A DNA stretch of 64,000 nucleotides from Anaerolineales bacterium (GTDB lineage Bacteria > Chloroflexota > Anaerolineae > Anaerolineales > Villigracilaceae): NCBI GenBank assembly GCA_019187665.1, contig JABARH010000007.1, positions 43,387-107,386 on the forward strand, in the 5' to 3' direction. This document shows positions 22,343 to 30,470 of this stretch, piece by piece. A program made the position numbers and the translations under genes. Below the pieces are notes generated by a model, which was given only the letters and a program-made list of their open reading frames with translations, made no database searches and had not been told where the DNA came from. Within the stretch, counting starts at the first letter, position 1; each line of letters starts with the position of its first letter.

Positions 22343-23998
22343 TCAGTCTATCAGCCTGCCTCCGATGGGTTTGTGGCGCATGAGGAAGAAGCGCAGCGAA
22401 CCGGCGGCGGGTTCCCATTCGATGTCCAGTCCGTGAATTGTTTCGCGCTTTGCGTAGAGTGCGGCGACTTTTTCCGCGACGTAATCCATGTGCGATTGGG
22501 TGTAAGCGCGGCGCGGGAGTGTCAGGCGGACGAGTTCGAGTTTGGGGGTATTGTTGCGGCCGGTTTTAGGGTCGCGTCCTGCGGAGGCGATGCCGCGTTC
22601 CATGGCGCGCACGCCGCTTTCGAGGTAGAGCGCGGCGGCCAGCGCCTGCGCCGGGAATTGTTCCTGCGGAATGTGCGCCAGGAATTTTCGGGCGTCAATG
22701 AAGACCGCGTGGCCTCCCACCGGCACAACGATGGGGATGTCCGCCGATTGTAAAAGTTGCCCGAGGTATTGCGTCTGGCCGATACGATAGGCGATCCATT
22801 CGTCGTTCACGGCTTCGCGGATGCCCTGCGAGAGCGCTTCCATGCTGTAGCCGGCCATGCCGCCGTAGGTGGGGAAGCCTTCAAAATCCACAAGCAGTTC
22901 GCGCGCCTTGGCGGCTTTTTCCGAATCGTCGAGCGCGAGGAAGCCGCCGATGTTGACGAGGTGGTCTTTTTTGGAGCTCATCGTGCATCCGTCGGTGAGG
23001 CCGCCGATCTGGCGCACGATCTGGGCGACGGTTTTATCACCGTAGCCGGCCTCGCGCTGCTGGATGAAGTAGGCGTTTTCGATCACGCGCGTCGCGTCCA
23101 GCGTCAGGACGATGCCGTATTTTTTCGTCAGGGCGCGGACGGCTTTCAGGTTTTCCATGGAGAAGGGCTGTCCGCCGGCCATGTTGGCGCAGCCTTCGAG
23201 GTGGACGTAGGCAATGTGGCGCGGGCCGTGCTCCGGCCCCCATTTTTCGATGCACTCGTCAATCAACTTCTGGAGTTTTTTTAGATCCACGTTTCCTTTG
23301 AAGGGATGTACGACGGTGGGATCGTGGGCTTCGTCAATGATGATGTCTACGAAGGTCCCGCCGGCTTTGAGGATATGCACCTTGGTGGTGGTGAAGTACA
23401 TGTTCTTCGGCACGTAGATGGGGTCGCCCGGATATTGCTCCAGCAGGGGCTTGATGTAGACGCTGGAGAGGAGATGCTCGGCGCCGCGTCCCTGGTGGGT
23501 GGGGACGACTTCCTTCCAGCCGTACACATCGCGGATTGTCTCTTCGAGCGGGTAGAAACTGCGCGAACCAGCGTAATCTTCGTTGCCTTTCATCATCGCG
23601 GCCCATTGCAGGTCGCTCATGGCGGATGTGCCGCTGTCGGTCAGCAGGTCTATGTAAATGACAGGTTTCTCTTTTTCGTTCAATAAAAAGGTGTTGTACC
23701 CGGCCGCTTCGATGGCGGCGCGGCGCGTCTCGTAGGTGGGAACGGCGCCTCGTATTTCCACGGCTTTGATGCGATACGGTTCTGCCGGGTGCTGCGGCAG
23801 CGGTTTGAGGATGTTTGTCCCATCTTTGGGCTGGCGCATGGCCAGGAATTTTTCGAGATCTTTTAGTGAGTCGCCGGGGCGGAGGGCCTGGGCGCCGCCG
23901 GCCATTCTCTTTTGCAGAATTTCCATCTGCTGTTCCGGCGTCAATGGGACGCCGGATTTCCGAAATGAGAGTTTCGAAACATCAAGAAATGTCTTCAT
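22343..23998 (-). CDS. Beta-eliminating lyase, tyrosine phenol-lyase / tryptophanase family
   Basis: A PLP enzyme of 551 residues that would cleave tyrosine to phenol (or tryptophan to indole), pyruvate and ammonia. The family core begins near residue 72 (PAEPYRIKAVE) and includes DLLTDSGTSAMSD, VVPTHQGRGAEH, LDATRVIENAYF and the PLP lysine Lys344 in TMSSKKDHLVNIGG. The arginine in GVRAMERG (Arg467) corresponds to the Arg381 that distinguishes tyrosine phenol-lyase; tryptophanases have Val or Ile there, so tyrosine phenol-lyase is favoured. The N-terminal 70 residues are extra compared with known enzymes. The ATG at 23998 is chosen over 24013 because AAAGGA lies seven bases upstream. Confidence 0.87.
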   Translation of the reverse strand: MKTFLDVSKLSFRKSGVPLTPEQQMEILQKRMAGGAQALRPGDSLKDLEKFLAMRQPKDGTNILKPLPQHPAEPYRIKAVEIRGAVPTYETRRAAIEAAGYNTFLLNEKEKPVIYIDLLTDSGTSAMSDLQWAAMMKGNEDYAGSRSFYPLEETIRDVYGWKEVVPTHQGRGAEHLLSSVYIKPLLEQYPGDPIYVPKNMYFTTTKVHILKAGGTFVDIIIDEAHDPTVVHPFKGNVDLKKLQKLIDECIEKWGPEHGPRHIAYVHLEGCANMAGGQPFSMENLKAVRALTKKYGIVLTLDATRVIENAYFIQQREAGYGDKTVAQIVRQIGGLTDGCTMSSKKDHLVNIGGFLALDDSEKAAKARELLVDFEGFPTYGGMAGYSMEALSQGIREAVNDEWIAYRIGQTQYLGQLLQSADIPIVVPVGGHAVFIDARKFLAHIPQEQFPAQALAAALYLESGVRAMERGIASAGRDPKTGRNNTPKLELVRLTLPRRAYTQSHMDYVAEKVAALYAKRETIHGLDIEWEPAAGSLRFFLMRHKPIGGRLID

Positions 23999-24112
23999 GC
24001 AATGTCCTTTCATGCGAGTGGATTGGAGATGACGGACGCTCGGCGCGTCGTTCCATCTGCGGAGAGTATATACCTCACCTTGCGCGGTATCGCAAGATAC
24101 ATCTGACGCCGG

Positions 24113-25606
24113 TTAATCCATGCTCGCGATCAGCGGTTCGTCTTCCGTTGGGACGGAGGCCTGCGGGCGTTCGTTCAAGTCCATGTGCGGGGTGAGGAAG
24201 AAAACGGCCAGGATGGCGAGGAAGGCGGCCATGGACGCGACCAGGAAAACGGCGTGGAGGGCGTTTGCCAGGGCAAGGCGTACGCCCGCGTCCACGACGG
24301 TTTGCGGGCCGAGCGGATCGAGGAGCTGCGCGACCAGCTGCGGGTCGAGGCCGGACGCGGAAAGATTCGCAGCCAGGCTCGAGCTGAGCGCGGCGCCCAT
24401 CACGCTGACTCCGAGAGTTCCGCCCATCGAACGGCTGAATTGCAATGTCGAAGTGGCTGTGCCGAGGTGGCGCCGTTCGACAGTTGTTTGAATGGCGATG
24501 AGGAAAGAAGGAATCGAAAGTCCCATGCCGACGCCCATGACGCTAACATAGACCATGATGCTGATCTGACTCGCGTCGGCGTTGACGAGGGCCATCAGCG
24601 CCGCGCCGATCACCAGGAGTGTCGTGCCGAGGACGCTGAGTTTGCGAAAGCCGACTTTGAGCAGGATGCGCGTGCCGATGATGCTGGCCACGACCCAGCC
24701 GAGGAGCATGGGCGTGAGGGTGATGCCGGCCTGCATGGCGCTTGTGCCAAGTACCGATTGAACGAAAAGCGGAATGAACGAGAGGCTGCCAAACATGGCC
24801 CAGCCCGCGAGCAGGCCGTGCGCGTTGGCGGTGGTGAAGAGGCGGCCGCGGAAAAGGTGCATGGGCAGGATTGGCTCTGCGGCGCGGCGTTCAACGTGAA
24901 GCAGCGCGGTGAAGAGGACGATGGAGAGCGCGATCAACGCCCAGCTGATGGGCGCGCGGACGTCAATCAGGCCGAGCAGCAGCGCGACCACGCTGGCGGT
25001 CAGCAGGGACGCGCCGAGGTAGTCCACTGTGATTTTGCCGCGCGCGTGAATCGTATCCTTCCAGGCGAGCAGGACCAGGGCCAGGGCGATCGGTCCGGGA
25101 ATTAAATTGATGTAGAAGACCCAGCGCCACGAAAGTTGTTCAACGAGGATGCCGCCCAGGAGAGGGCCGACGATGGAGGAGACGCCCCATACGCCGGAGA
25201 AGAGTCCCTGCATTTTGGCGCGTTGCTCGAGCGAGAACATTTCGCCGATGAGGATGAAGGAGAGCGGTTGAATGCCGCCCGCGCCGAGTCCTTGCAGGGC
25301 GCGCGCGATGATGAGGCCCGTCATGGTTTGTGCCTGCCCGGCCAGGATGCAGCCGCTCAAGAAGAAGGCCATGGCGATGGCGAAGAAGAGGCGGCGGCCG
25401 TAGAGATCGGAGAGTTTGCCGTAAAGAGGAACGGCGGTGGTGGAGGCGAGCATATAAGCCGAGAAGACCCACGAGTAGTGTTCCAGCCCGCCCAGTTCAC
25501 CGACGATGGTGGGCATGGCTGTGGCCGCGACGGTCGATTCCATCGAGGCGAGGAAGATGCTGAACATGATGCCGATGGTGACGATGATGATGCGCTTGCG
25601 TGACAT
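24113..25606 (-). CDS. MFS multidrug exporter, DHA2 (14-helix) family
   Basis: A 497-residue transporter with about fourteen membrane segments. The start contains MESTVAATAMPTIVGELGG, and motif A is GKLSDLYGRR; the RALQGLGAGGIQPLSF motif C-like helix is typical of EmrB/QacA drug:H+ antiporters. Substrates cannot be predicted. An AAAGG site precedes the ATG. It lies alone between the lyase and a methyltransferase with no TetR-type regulator nearby. Confidence 0.9.
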   Translation of the reverse strand: MSRKRIIIVTIGIMFSIFLASMESTVAATAMPTIVGELGGLEHYSWVFSAYMLASTTAVPLYGKLSDLYGRRLFFAIAMAFFLSGCILAGQAQTMTGLIIARALQGLGAGGIQPLSFILIGEMFSLEQRAKMQGLFSGVWGVSSIVGPLLGGILVEQLSWRWVFYINLIPGPIALALVLLAWKDTIHARGKITVDYLGASLLTASVVALLLGLIDVRAPISWALIALSIVLFTALLHVERRAAEPILPMHLFRGRLFTTANAHGLLAGWAMFGSLSFIPLFVQSVLGTSAMQAGITLTPMLLGWVVASIIGTRILLKVGFRKLSVLGTTLLVIGAALMALVNADASQISIMVYVSVMGVGMGLSIPSFLIAIQTTVERRHLGTATSTLQFSRSMGGTLGVSVMGAALSSSLAANLSASGLDPQLVAQLLDPLGPQTVVDAGVRLALANALHAVFLVASMAAFLAILAVFFLTPHMDLNERPQASVPTEDEPLIASMD

Positions 25607-25653
25607 GGAGACCTTTCAGGGGAAATGGAATTGGGCAGCGGTACTCCCCGTTG

Positions 25654-26526
25654 TTATTGATATGACACAATTCGCTCTTCGGCTATTTTGATGTATTCAG
25701 GGTCAACGTCATAACCAACATATTTTCGCCCCGACTTCAGCGCCGCGATGGCGGTTGAGCCGCTGCCCATGAACGGGTCGAGAACAATATCGCCTTTGAA
25801 TGTATAGAGTTGGATCAAACGATAGGGCAGCTCGATGGGGAACGGCGCGGGATGCTTGACCTTCCTCGCCGATTCGGGATTCATCGTCCAGACCGATTTC
25901 GTCCATTCCATGAATTGTTCTTTGGCGATGGTGTTTTCCTTCTCTCCCTTTTTGCGATCGAACGCGCCTTTTGAAAAGACAAGGATATATTCGTGCGTGT
26001 CGCGCAGAACAGGATTCGAGGCCGACTGCCAGCTGCCCCACGCCATCGAGACGCCCGCGCCCGCGTCTTTGGCCCAGATGATCTCGCCGCGCATTTTGAA
26101 TCCAATATCCGTCATCATCTGCGAAATATAATCCGAGAGCGGGATGTACGGTTTGCGTCCCAGGTTGGCGACATTGACGCACGCGCGCCCGCCGTAAACC
26201 AATACGCGATAGGTTTCGGTGAAGACGCGGTTGAGAAGTTGCAGGTATTCTTGCAGCGACAAATCTTCGTCATATTCTTTAGAGACGTTATACGGCGGCG
26301 AAGTGACCATCAAATGGAGCGCGTTATCGGGAATCTCTTTCATCCTCTCGGCCGAGCCGAGGATGATCTTGTTTTCATATTCTGGCGGGAAGGGAGAATC
26401 GGGGAGCGCCTCGCCGCTGCCGCGCGCCGACAACTCCGCGTAGAGTTTGGAGTTGTAGTAGTCCGACGAGTCGTGATTGACCCGCGCGGTGGTCCCGAAT
26501 TTGGACGTGCGCGTACCCTTTGGCAT
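25654..26526 (-). CDS. Site-specific DNA methyltransferase, beta class (solitary)
   Basis: A 290-residue amino-methyltransferase with the catalytic motif TSPPYN near residue 75 preceding the AdoMet motif DPFMGSGST near 245, the beta-class order. It would methylate adenine N6 or cytosine N4. No nuclease or specificity subunit lies on either side, so it looks like an orphan methyltransferase with a regulatory or protective role, or the remnant of a restriction system. A TACAAT ten bases before the ATG suggests a very short or absent leader. Its base composition resembles that of its neighbours, unlike the AT-richer system at 62-64 kb. Confidence 0.87.
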   Translation of the reverse strand: MPKGTRTSKFGTTARVNHDSSDYYNSKLYAELSARGSGEALPDSPFPPEYENKIILGSAERMKEIPDNALHLMVTSPPYNVSKEYDEDLSLQEYLQLLNRVFTETYRVLVYGGRACVNVANLGRKPYIPLSDYISQMMTDIGFKMRGEIIWAKDAGAGVSMAWGSWQSASNPVLRDTHEYILVFSKGAFDRKKGEKENTIAKEQFMEWTKSVWTMNPESARKVKHPAPFPIELPYRLIQLYTFKGDIVLDPFMGSGSTAIAALKSGRKYVGYDVDPEYIKIAEERIVSYQ

Positions 26527-26593
26527 AGCGGCGTTGATTGTACCGCGTGAGCGGGAATCCAGCGCGTCCCGCTGGCGAGGGGTGTTGTCAAAA

Positions 26594-27121
26594 TCAAAAA
26601 TTATTGATAATTTCCAGCCGCTTCCGCTCGAATTCCTCCTCCGTGATGAGTCCCGCGTCGCGGAGTTTTTTTAATTCCTGCATTTTCTCGAAGGTATTAT
26701 TTACAGCGCGCGTTTTATGAGCAGGCGGAGCCGCGCCGCGATTCTCGAATGTGCTGGATAATTTCCTGCTTTTTGCCGCGGAGGGGAATCGCCTTGAGTA
26801 GACGATGACGCCATAGATGACCGCGAAGAGCAGAAGGCCGTAGATGCTTCCAGCGTACAGGCTCATCGGAAAAAGACCCAGTTCGGTCCGCTGGCCGTTC
26901 TGGAGGTTGACGCAGTACCAGGTTAGCGTGGTGACGACCTCGACGGGCGACGGATGATAATCCTGCGTTTCGAGAGTCATTTCACCTTGCGGGCAGACAA
27001 AAGGCTTGCTAATCAAATTGACCGATGGAACGACGGAGCCGATTCCAATCGAGCCGACGGTGATCCCCATAAAAATACACCAGACAAAGGTCAGGATCAA
27101 CGGCGCCCCTTTTATTTTCAT
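26594..27121 (-). CDS. Two-helix membrane protein with C-terminal SHOCT domain
   Basis: A 175-residue protein with a hydrophobic N-terminus (LILTFVWCIFMGITVGSIGIG), an extracytoplasmic loop of about 60 residues, a second helix (SIYGLLLFAVIYGVIVY) and a C-terminal SHOCT motif (MQELKKLRDAGLITEEEFERKRLEII). SHOCT is a short oligomerisation module. The start at 27121 has AGGA eight bases upstream; the first ATG at 27130 overlaps that site. The function is unknown. Confidence 0.75.
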   Translation of the reverse strand: MKIKGAPLILTFVWCIFMGITVGSIGIGSVVPSVNLISKPFVCPQGEMTLETQDYHPSPVEVVTTLTWYCVNLQNGQRTELGLFPMSLYAGSIYGLLLFAVIYGVIVYSRRFPSAAKSRKLSSTFENRGAAPPAHKTRAVNNTFEKMQELKKLRDAGLITEEEFERKRLEIINNF

Positions 27122-27155
27122 ACGACACATCCTTTCCGCTCCACCAATCCACCAA

Positions 27156-30100
27156 CTACAACTTCGCGAATCGACTCACCACCTTCGCGCCCGTCGCGGG
27201 ACGATCCATCACGCCGCCTTGATGCACTCCAATCGCCGTGCCTTCTTTGGCATAAGCCGTCTCGATAAGCGCCTGGCCCGTCAGGAAGCGCTCCACATCA
27301 ATGGCGCAGGAGGTGACGTAACCAATCGTGCGGCCAGACGAGTCCACAACGGGATCGCCGTTATGCGCGGGTCGGACTCGTTGTTCGTCGAAGCGGAAGC
27401 GCGCCACCACAAACTTGCGTTCTTTCTCGCGCGCCACATACGCCTCACGCCCGATGAACCACGGCTTGTACACTTTGACGTACGAACCGAACCCGCCCTC
27501 CGCCACGCCCAAGTCCCGATTTCCCAATTTACCAGAATTCAGTCCCATCTCGTGACCGTACAATGGAAGCCCCGCTTCGGTTCTCAACGAATCGCGCGCG
27601 CCCAATCCGATTGGCTTCACGCCGAACGCAGCGCCGACTTCCAAAACTTTATTCCAAAACTCCACCGCGCGTTCGGGATGAACGAACAACTCGAACGCCA
27701 TCTTCTCGCCCGTGTATCCCGTGCGCGACACGATCAAATCGAATCCGCCAATGACGGCGTCACATAACTCGGTTCTGCGTAACTTCGTAACTCGTATCTT
27801 CGTATCCTCATCTGCCCCCATCGCCAGCAAAATATCGCGGCTCTTCGGTCCCTGCAAGGCGATATCCGCGCGCATATCCGCGCCCGCTTTCGGGTCGCGC
27901 AGGTTGCGGATCTCCGCGTTGTAGCCGAACGTCCGCGCCCACGGCTTGAGGTTGTCAATTTTTACTTTGCCGTCGCGCACCGCTTCAAACCACGTCCGAT
28001 CCTTGTCGTCGTTCGACGCGTTCACCACCACCAGAAACTTGTCCCGCGCGCGGCGATAGACGAGCGTATCGTCAATCACATCCGCATCGGGCGTCAGAAA
28101 ATGCGTATACAAACTTTCGCCCGCGCCCAGCCCGCCGCAATCGTTTCCGCAGATCGCGTCGAGGAACGAGGCCGCGTCCGCGCCGCGCACTTCATACACG
28201 CCCATGTGACTCACGTCGAAGAGTCCCGCCGCCTGACGCGTGGCGAGATGTTCCTCATAAATCGAAGTGTACACCACAGGCATTTCCCAGCCCGCGAACG
28301 GAACCATCCTGCCGCCCAGATCGCGATGGACTTGATTCAACGCCGTCTTTTTGAGTTCGTCCTCGGATTCGCTCCACACAAACGACGGCTTCGCTTCATC
28401 CTTAACCTTCAGCGGGTCGCCGATGAACCAGGGTTTTTCCACGCTGACGGTTTTATCCGCTTCCCGCATCCGCTTATCCGCTTTCCCATCCGTTACCACG
28501 AACGGACCAGGCATCCTCTTCGCGGAAAAATCTTTTTCTCCATCAAGGTTGAACGACACATATCCATCCGACAGATCGCGCAGCCACGCGCCGACCGCGC
28601 CCGCCTTCGCCGCAGGGACTTGTAATTGATAAGTGAAATCATCCGTCTTTGCCAGCGTGCCTTTGATGATTCCTTTGGGCGTCGCAATCGAGGTCGCCTG
28701 ACTCTCTCCCTTCTTCAAAGCGGACAGATCGCTTGAAGCCGCGTAGTTCAACATCTGTCTCACGCGTTCGCCTTGCAACACGTACGTCGAAATTCCATTT
28801 CGACCTACCGCCTTGTCATCAATGAAATAAAAGTGCGGATACCCGCTCTTCTTGTATTTGAAATCAATCCCCGCGCTCTCCGCCAACTTTCTAACTTTCA
28901 TCTTGGCATCGTTCAATACTTTGAAATCAAGTTTTGCGCGGCGGGCGCGTCCCTTGTGCGGCGTATCCACCGAATGCGGCGCGCAGGCCAGCAGAACGTC
29001 CGCCATGATATCCGCCAGTTGACGCGTCTTCTTCTCGTCGAAACCGCGCTGCGTGATCCACGGCGTCCCCAAACGAATGCCCGAAGGATCGGCGGAGTTT
29101 TTATCGCCAGGGATGGTATTGCGGTTGACGACCACGCCCACGATGTCCAAAATCCGCGCCGCCTGATCGCCGCTCAACGAAGTCCCGTCCTCGCCCTTGA
29201 CCGTCGTGCAATCCACGTTGAGCATGTGACAGTTCGTTCCGCCAAACGGGACGCGCAGTCCGCGCTTCTGGAACTGGTCCGCCATCGCCTGCGCGTTCTT
29301 GATCGTCTGCGCCTGCAACTTTTTGAATTGCGCCGTCTGCGCCAGTTTAAAAGTCAGCGCCAGCGCCGCGAAGACATTGACGTGCGGCCCGCCCTGCTCA
29401 CCAGGAAAGACCGCCTTGTCAATCTTCTTGGCAATGGCCGCGTCCGTGGTCAGCAACACCGCGCCGCGCGGACCGTCGAGACTCTTGTGCGTGGTGGACA
29501 TGACCACGTGAGCGTATCCGATCGGCGAGGGGATGACTCCTGCCGCCACCAGCCCGCCGATGTGCGAAATATCCGCGAGGAAATACGCGCCGACCTCATC
29601 CGCAATCTCGCGGAATTTTTTCCAATCGGGAATCCACGAATAGGAAGAGTAGCCTGCAATGATCAGTTTCGGTTTGTTCTCCAATGCCAGCGCGCGGATG
29701 GCGTCGTAGTCCAGTTTTTCATTGGCGTCAATCGTGTAATGCACCGCCTTGAACCATTTGCCGCTGCGGTTGACCGACGACCCGTGCGAGAGATGTCCGC
29801 CGTGCAGCAGGTTGAGTCCCATGATCGTTTCGCCCAGCGGAATCAGCGCCTGATAGACCGCGTTGTTGGCGGGTCCGCCAGATAATGCCTGCACGTTGAC
29901 GTAGATCTGGTCGGCGGAATATCCGTTGGCGGCGAAGGTCTGCGCGGCGCGTCTGCGGGCGAGGGCTTCCACTGTGTCCGCGTATTCCACGCCCTTGTAA
30001 TAGCGCGGGTCGCTGTTGCGCCTGTAATGCGCCAGCCGCGCAGGGTAGTCGAGAATATCCTCTTCGGTCATCCAGCGCGACTCTTCATCGGGGTAGCCTT

Positions 30101-30275
30101 CGGCGTAGATGTTTTGGAAGGCGGACGATAAGGCCTCGCGCACCGCCAGCGGCGCGCTGGATTCGCTGGGGATGAGGATCAACTTACGCGCCTGCCTCTC
30201 CGCTTCGAGTTGAGTCAGATCGAAAACGTCTTTATCAAGATCGGCGAGTTTGCCGCGGAACAAATAGTCAGCCAT
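27156..30275 (-). CDS. Fusion of serine hydroxymethyltransferase and glycine-cleavage T-protein-like aminomethyltransferase
   Basis: A 1039-residue protein. Residues 1-440 are a PLP serine hydroxymethyltransferase (Lys264 in MSTTHKSLDGPRG; RNTIPGDKN; SGIRLGTPWITQRGF). Residues about 650-1039 are a GcvT/aminomethyltransferase fold (FDVSHMGVYEVRG, DVIDDTLVYR, SRTGYTGE, LGARDSLRTEAGLPLYGHEM). The 200 residues between repeat GcvT-like phrases (LQGERVRQM, LRDLSDGYVSF, VEKPWFIGD; compare VYKPWFIGR), so they may be a decayed partial GcvT domain. The two activities share 5,10-methylene-tetrahydrofolate, making channelling plausible. The ATG at 30275 has GGAG at good spacing; the residue before it is a GTG. 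Residues 823-833 are encoded by repeat-like DNA. Confidence 0.9.
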   Translation of the reverse strand: MADYLFRGKLADLDKDVFDLTQLEAERQARKLILIPSESSAPLAVREALSSAFQNIYAEGYPDEESRWMTEEDILDYPARLAHYRRNSDPRYYKGVEYADTVEALARRRAAQTFAANGYSADQIYVNVQALSGGPANNAVYQALIPLGETIMGLNLLHGGHLSHGSSVNRSGKWFKAVHYTIDANEKLDYDAIRALALENKPKLIIAGYSSYSWIPDWKKFREIADEVGAYFLADISHIGGLVAAGVIPSPIGYAHVVMSTTHKSLDGPRGAVLLTTDAAIAKKIDKAVFPGEQGGPHVNVFAALALTFKLAQTAQFKKLQAQTIKNAQAMADQFQKRGLRVPFGGTNCHMLNVDCTTVKGEDGTSLSGDQAARILDIVGVVVNRNTIPGDKNSADPSGIRLGTPWITQRGFDEKKTRQLADIMADVLLACAPHSVDTPHKGRARRAKLDFKVLNDAKMKVRKLAESAGIDFKYKKSGYPHFYFIDDKAVGRNGISTYVLQGERVRQMLNYAASSDLSALKKGESQATSIATPKGIIKGTLAKTDDFTYQLQVPAAKAGAVGAWLRDLSDGYVSFNLDGEKDFSAKRMPGPFVVTDGKADKRMREADKTVSVEKPWFIGDPLKVKDEAKPSFVWSESEDELKKTALNQVHRDLGGRMVPFAGWEMPVVYTSIYEEHLATRQAAGLFDVSHMGVYEVRGADAASFLDAICGNDCGGLGAGESLYTHFLTPDADVIDDTLVYRRARDKFLVVVNASNDDKDRTWFEAVRDGKVKIDNLKPWARTFGYNAEIRNLRDPKAGADMRADIALQGPKSRDILLAMGADEDTKIRVTKLRRTELCDAVIGGFDLIVSRTGYTGEKMAFELFVHPERAVEFWNKVLEVGAAFGVKPIGLGARDSLRTEAGLPLYGHEMGLNSGKLGNRDLGVAEGGFGSYVKVYKPWFIGREAYVAREKERKFVVARFRFDEQRVRPAHNGDPVVDSSGRTIGYVTSCAIDVERFLTGQALIETAYAKEGTAIGVHQGGVMDRPATGAKVVSRFAKL

Positions 30276-30317
30276 CACATTCTCCTTGTGAGAGTCGTTG
30301 ATTGATCGAACGCTTGC

Positions 30318-30346
30318 ATTGTAGAACGGGAGAGGAGAAGGGTCAA
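30318..30346 (-). promoter_or_regulatory. Sigma-70-type promoter of the SHMT-GcvT gene
   Basis: On the minus strand TTGACC (30346-30341) and TACAAT (30323-30318) are 17 bases apart. The transcript would have a leader of about 35 bases, with an ordinary AGGAG site; I see no glycine riboswitch. Confidence 0.75.
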
Positions 30347-30425
30347 GTGAGAAAAGACACGTTCGCCGAATGTCCCGCTGGGCAGGCTGCGCGCCGCCTT
30401 TCGCGGGTAGGTAACCGATTAAACT

Positions 30426-30457
30426 AACACGAGTGAGGCGCGCACCTCACTCGTGTT
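30426..30457 (-). terminator. Terminator hairpin after the tyrosine-rich lipoprotein gene
   Basis: AACACGAGTGAGGTGCGCGCCTCACTCGTGTT forms a long perfect stem on the minus strand, followed by a weak T-rich AGTTT. The rest of the 30279-30470 gap contains the promoter above and no gene. Confidence 0.75.
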
Positions 30458-30470
30458 GGCTTACCTGAAT

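Noticed and set aside
28773..29885. Plus-strand ORF of 370 codons opposite the SHMT domain
   Set aside because: Shadow of the coding strand, Arg/His-rich, without ribosome site or motifs.
30279..30317. Glycine riboswitch before the SHMT-GcvT gene
   Set aside because: The leader is only about 35 nt from the promoter to the start, too short for the aptamer, and no conserved core was found.
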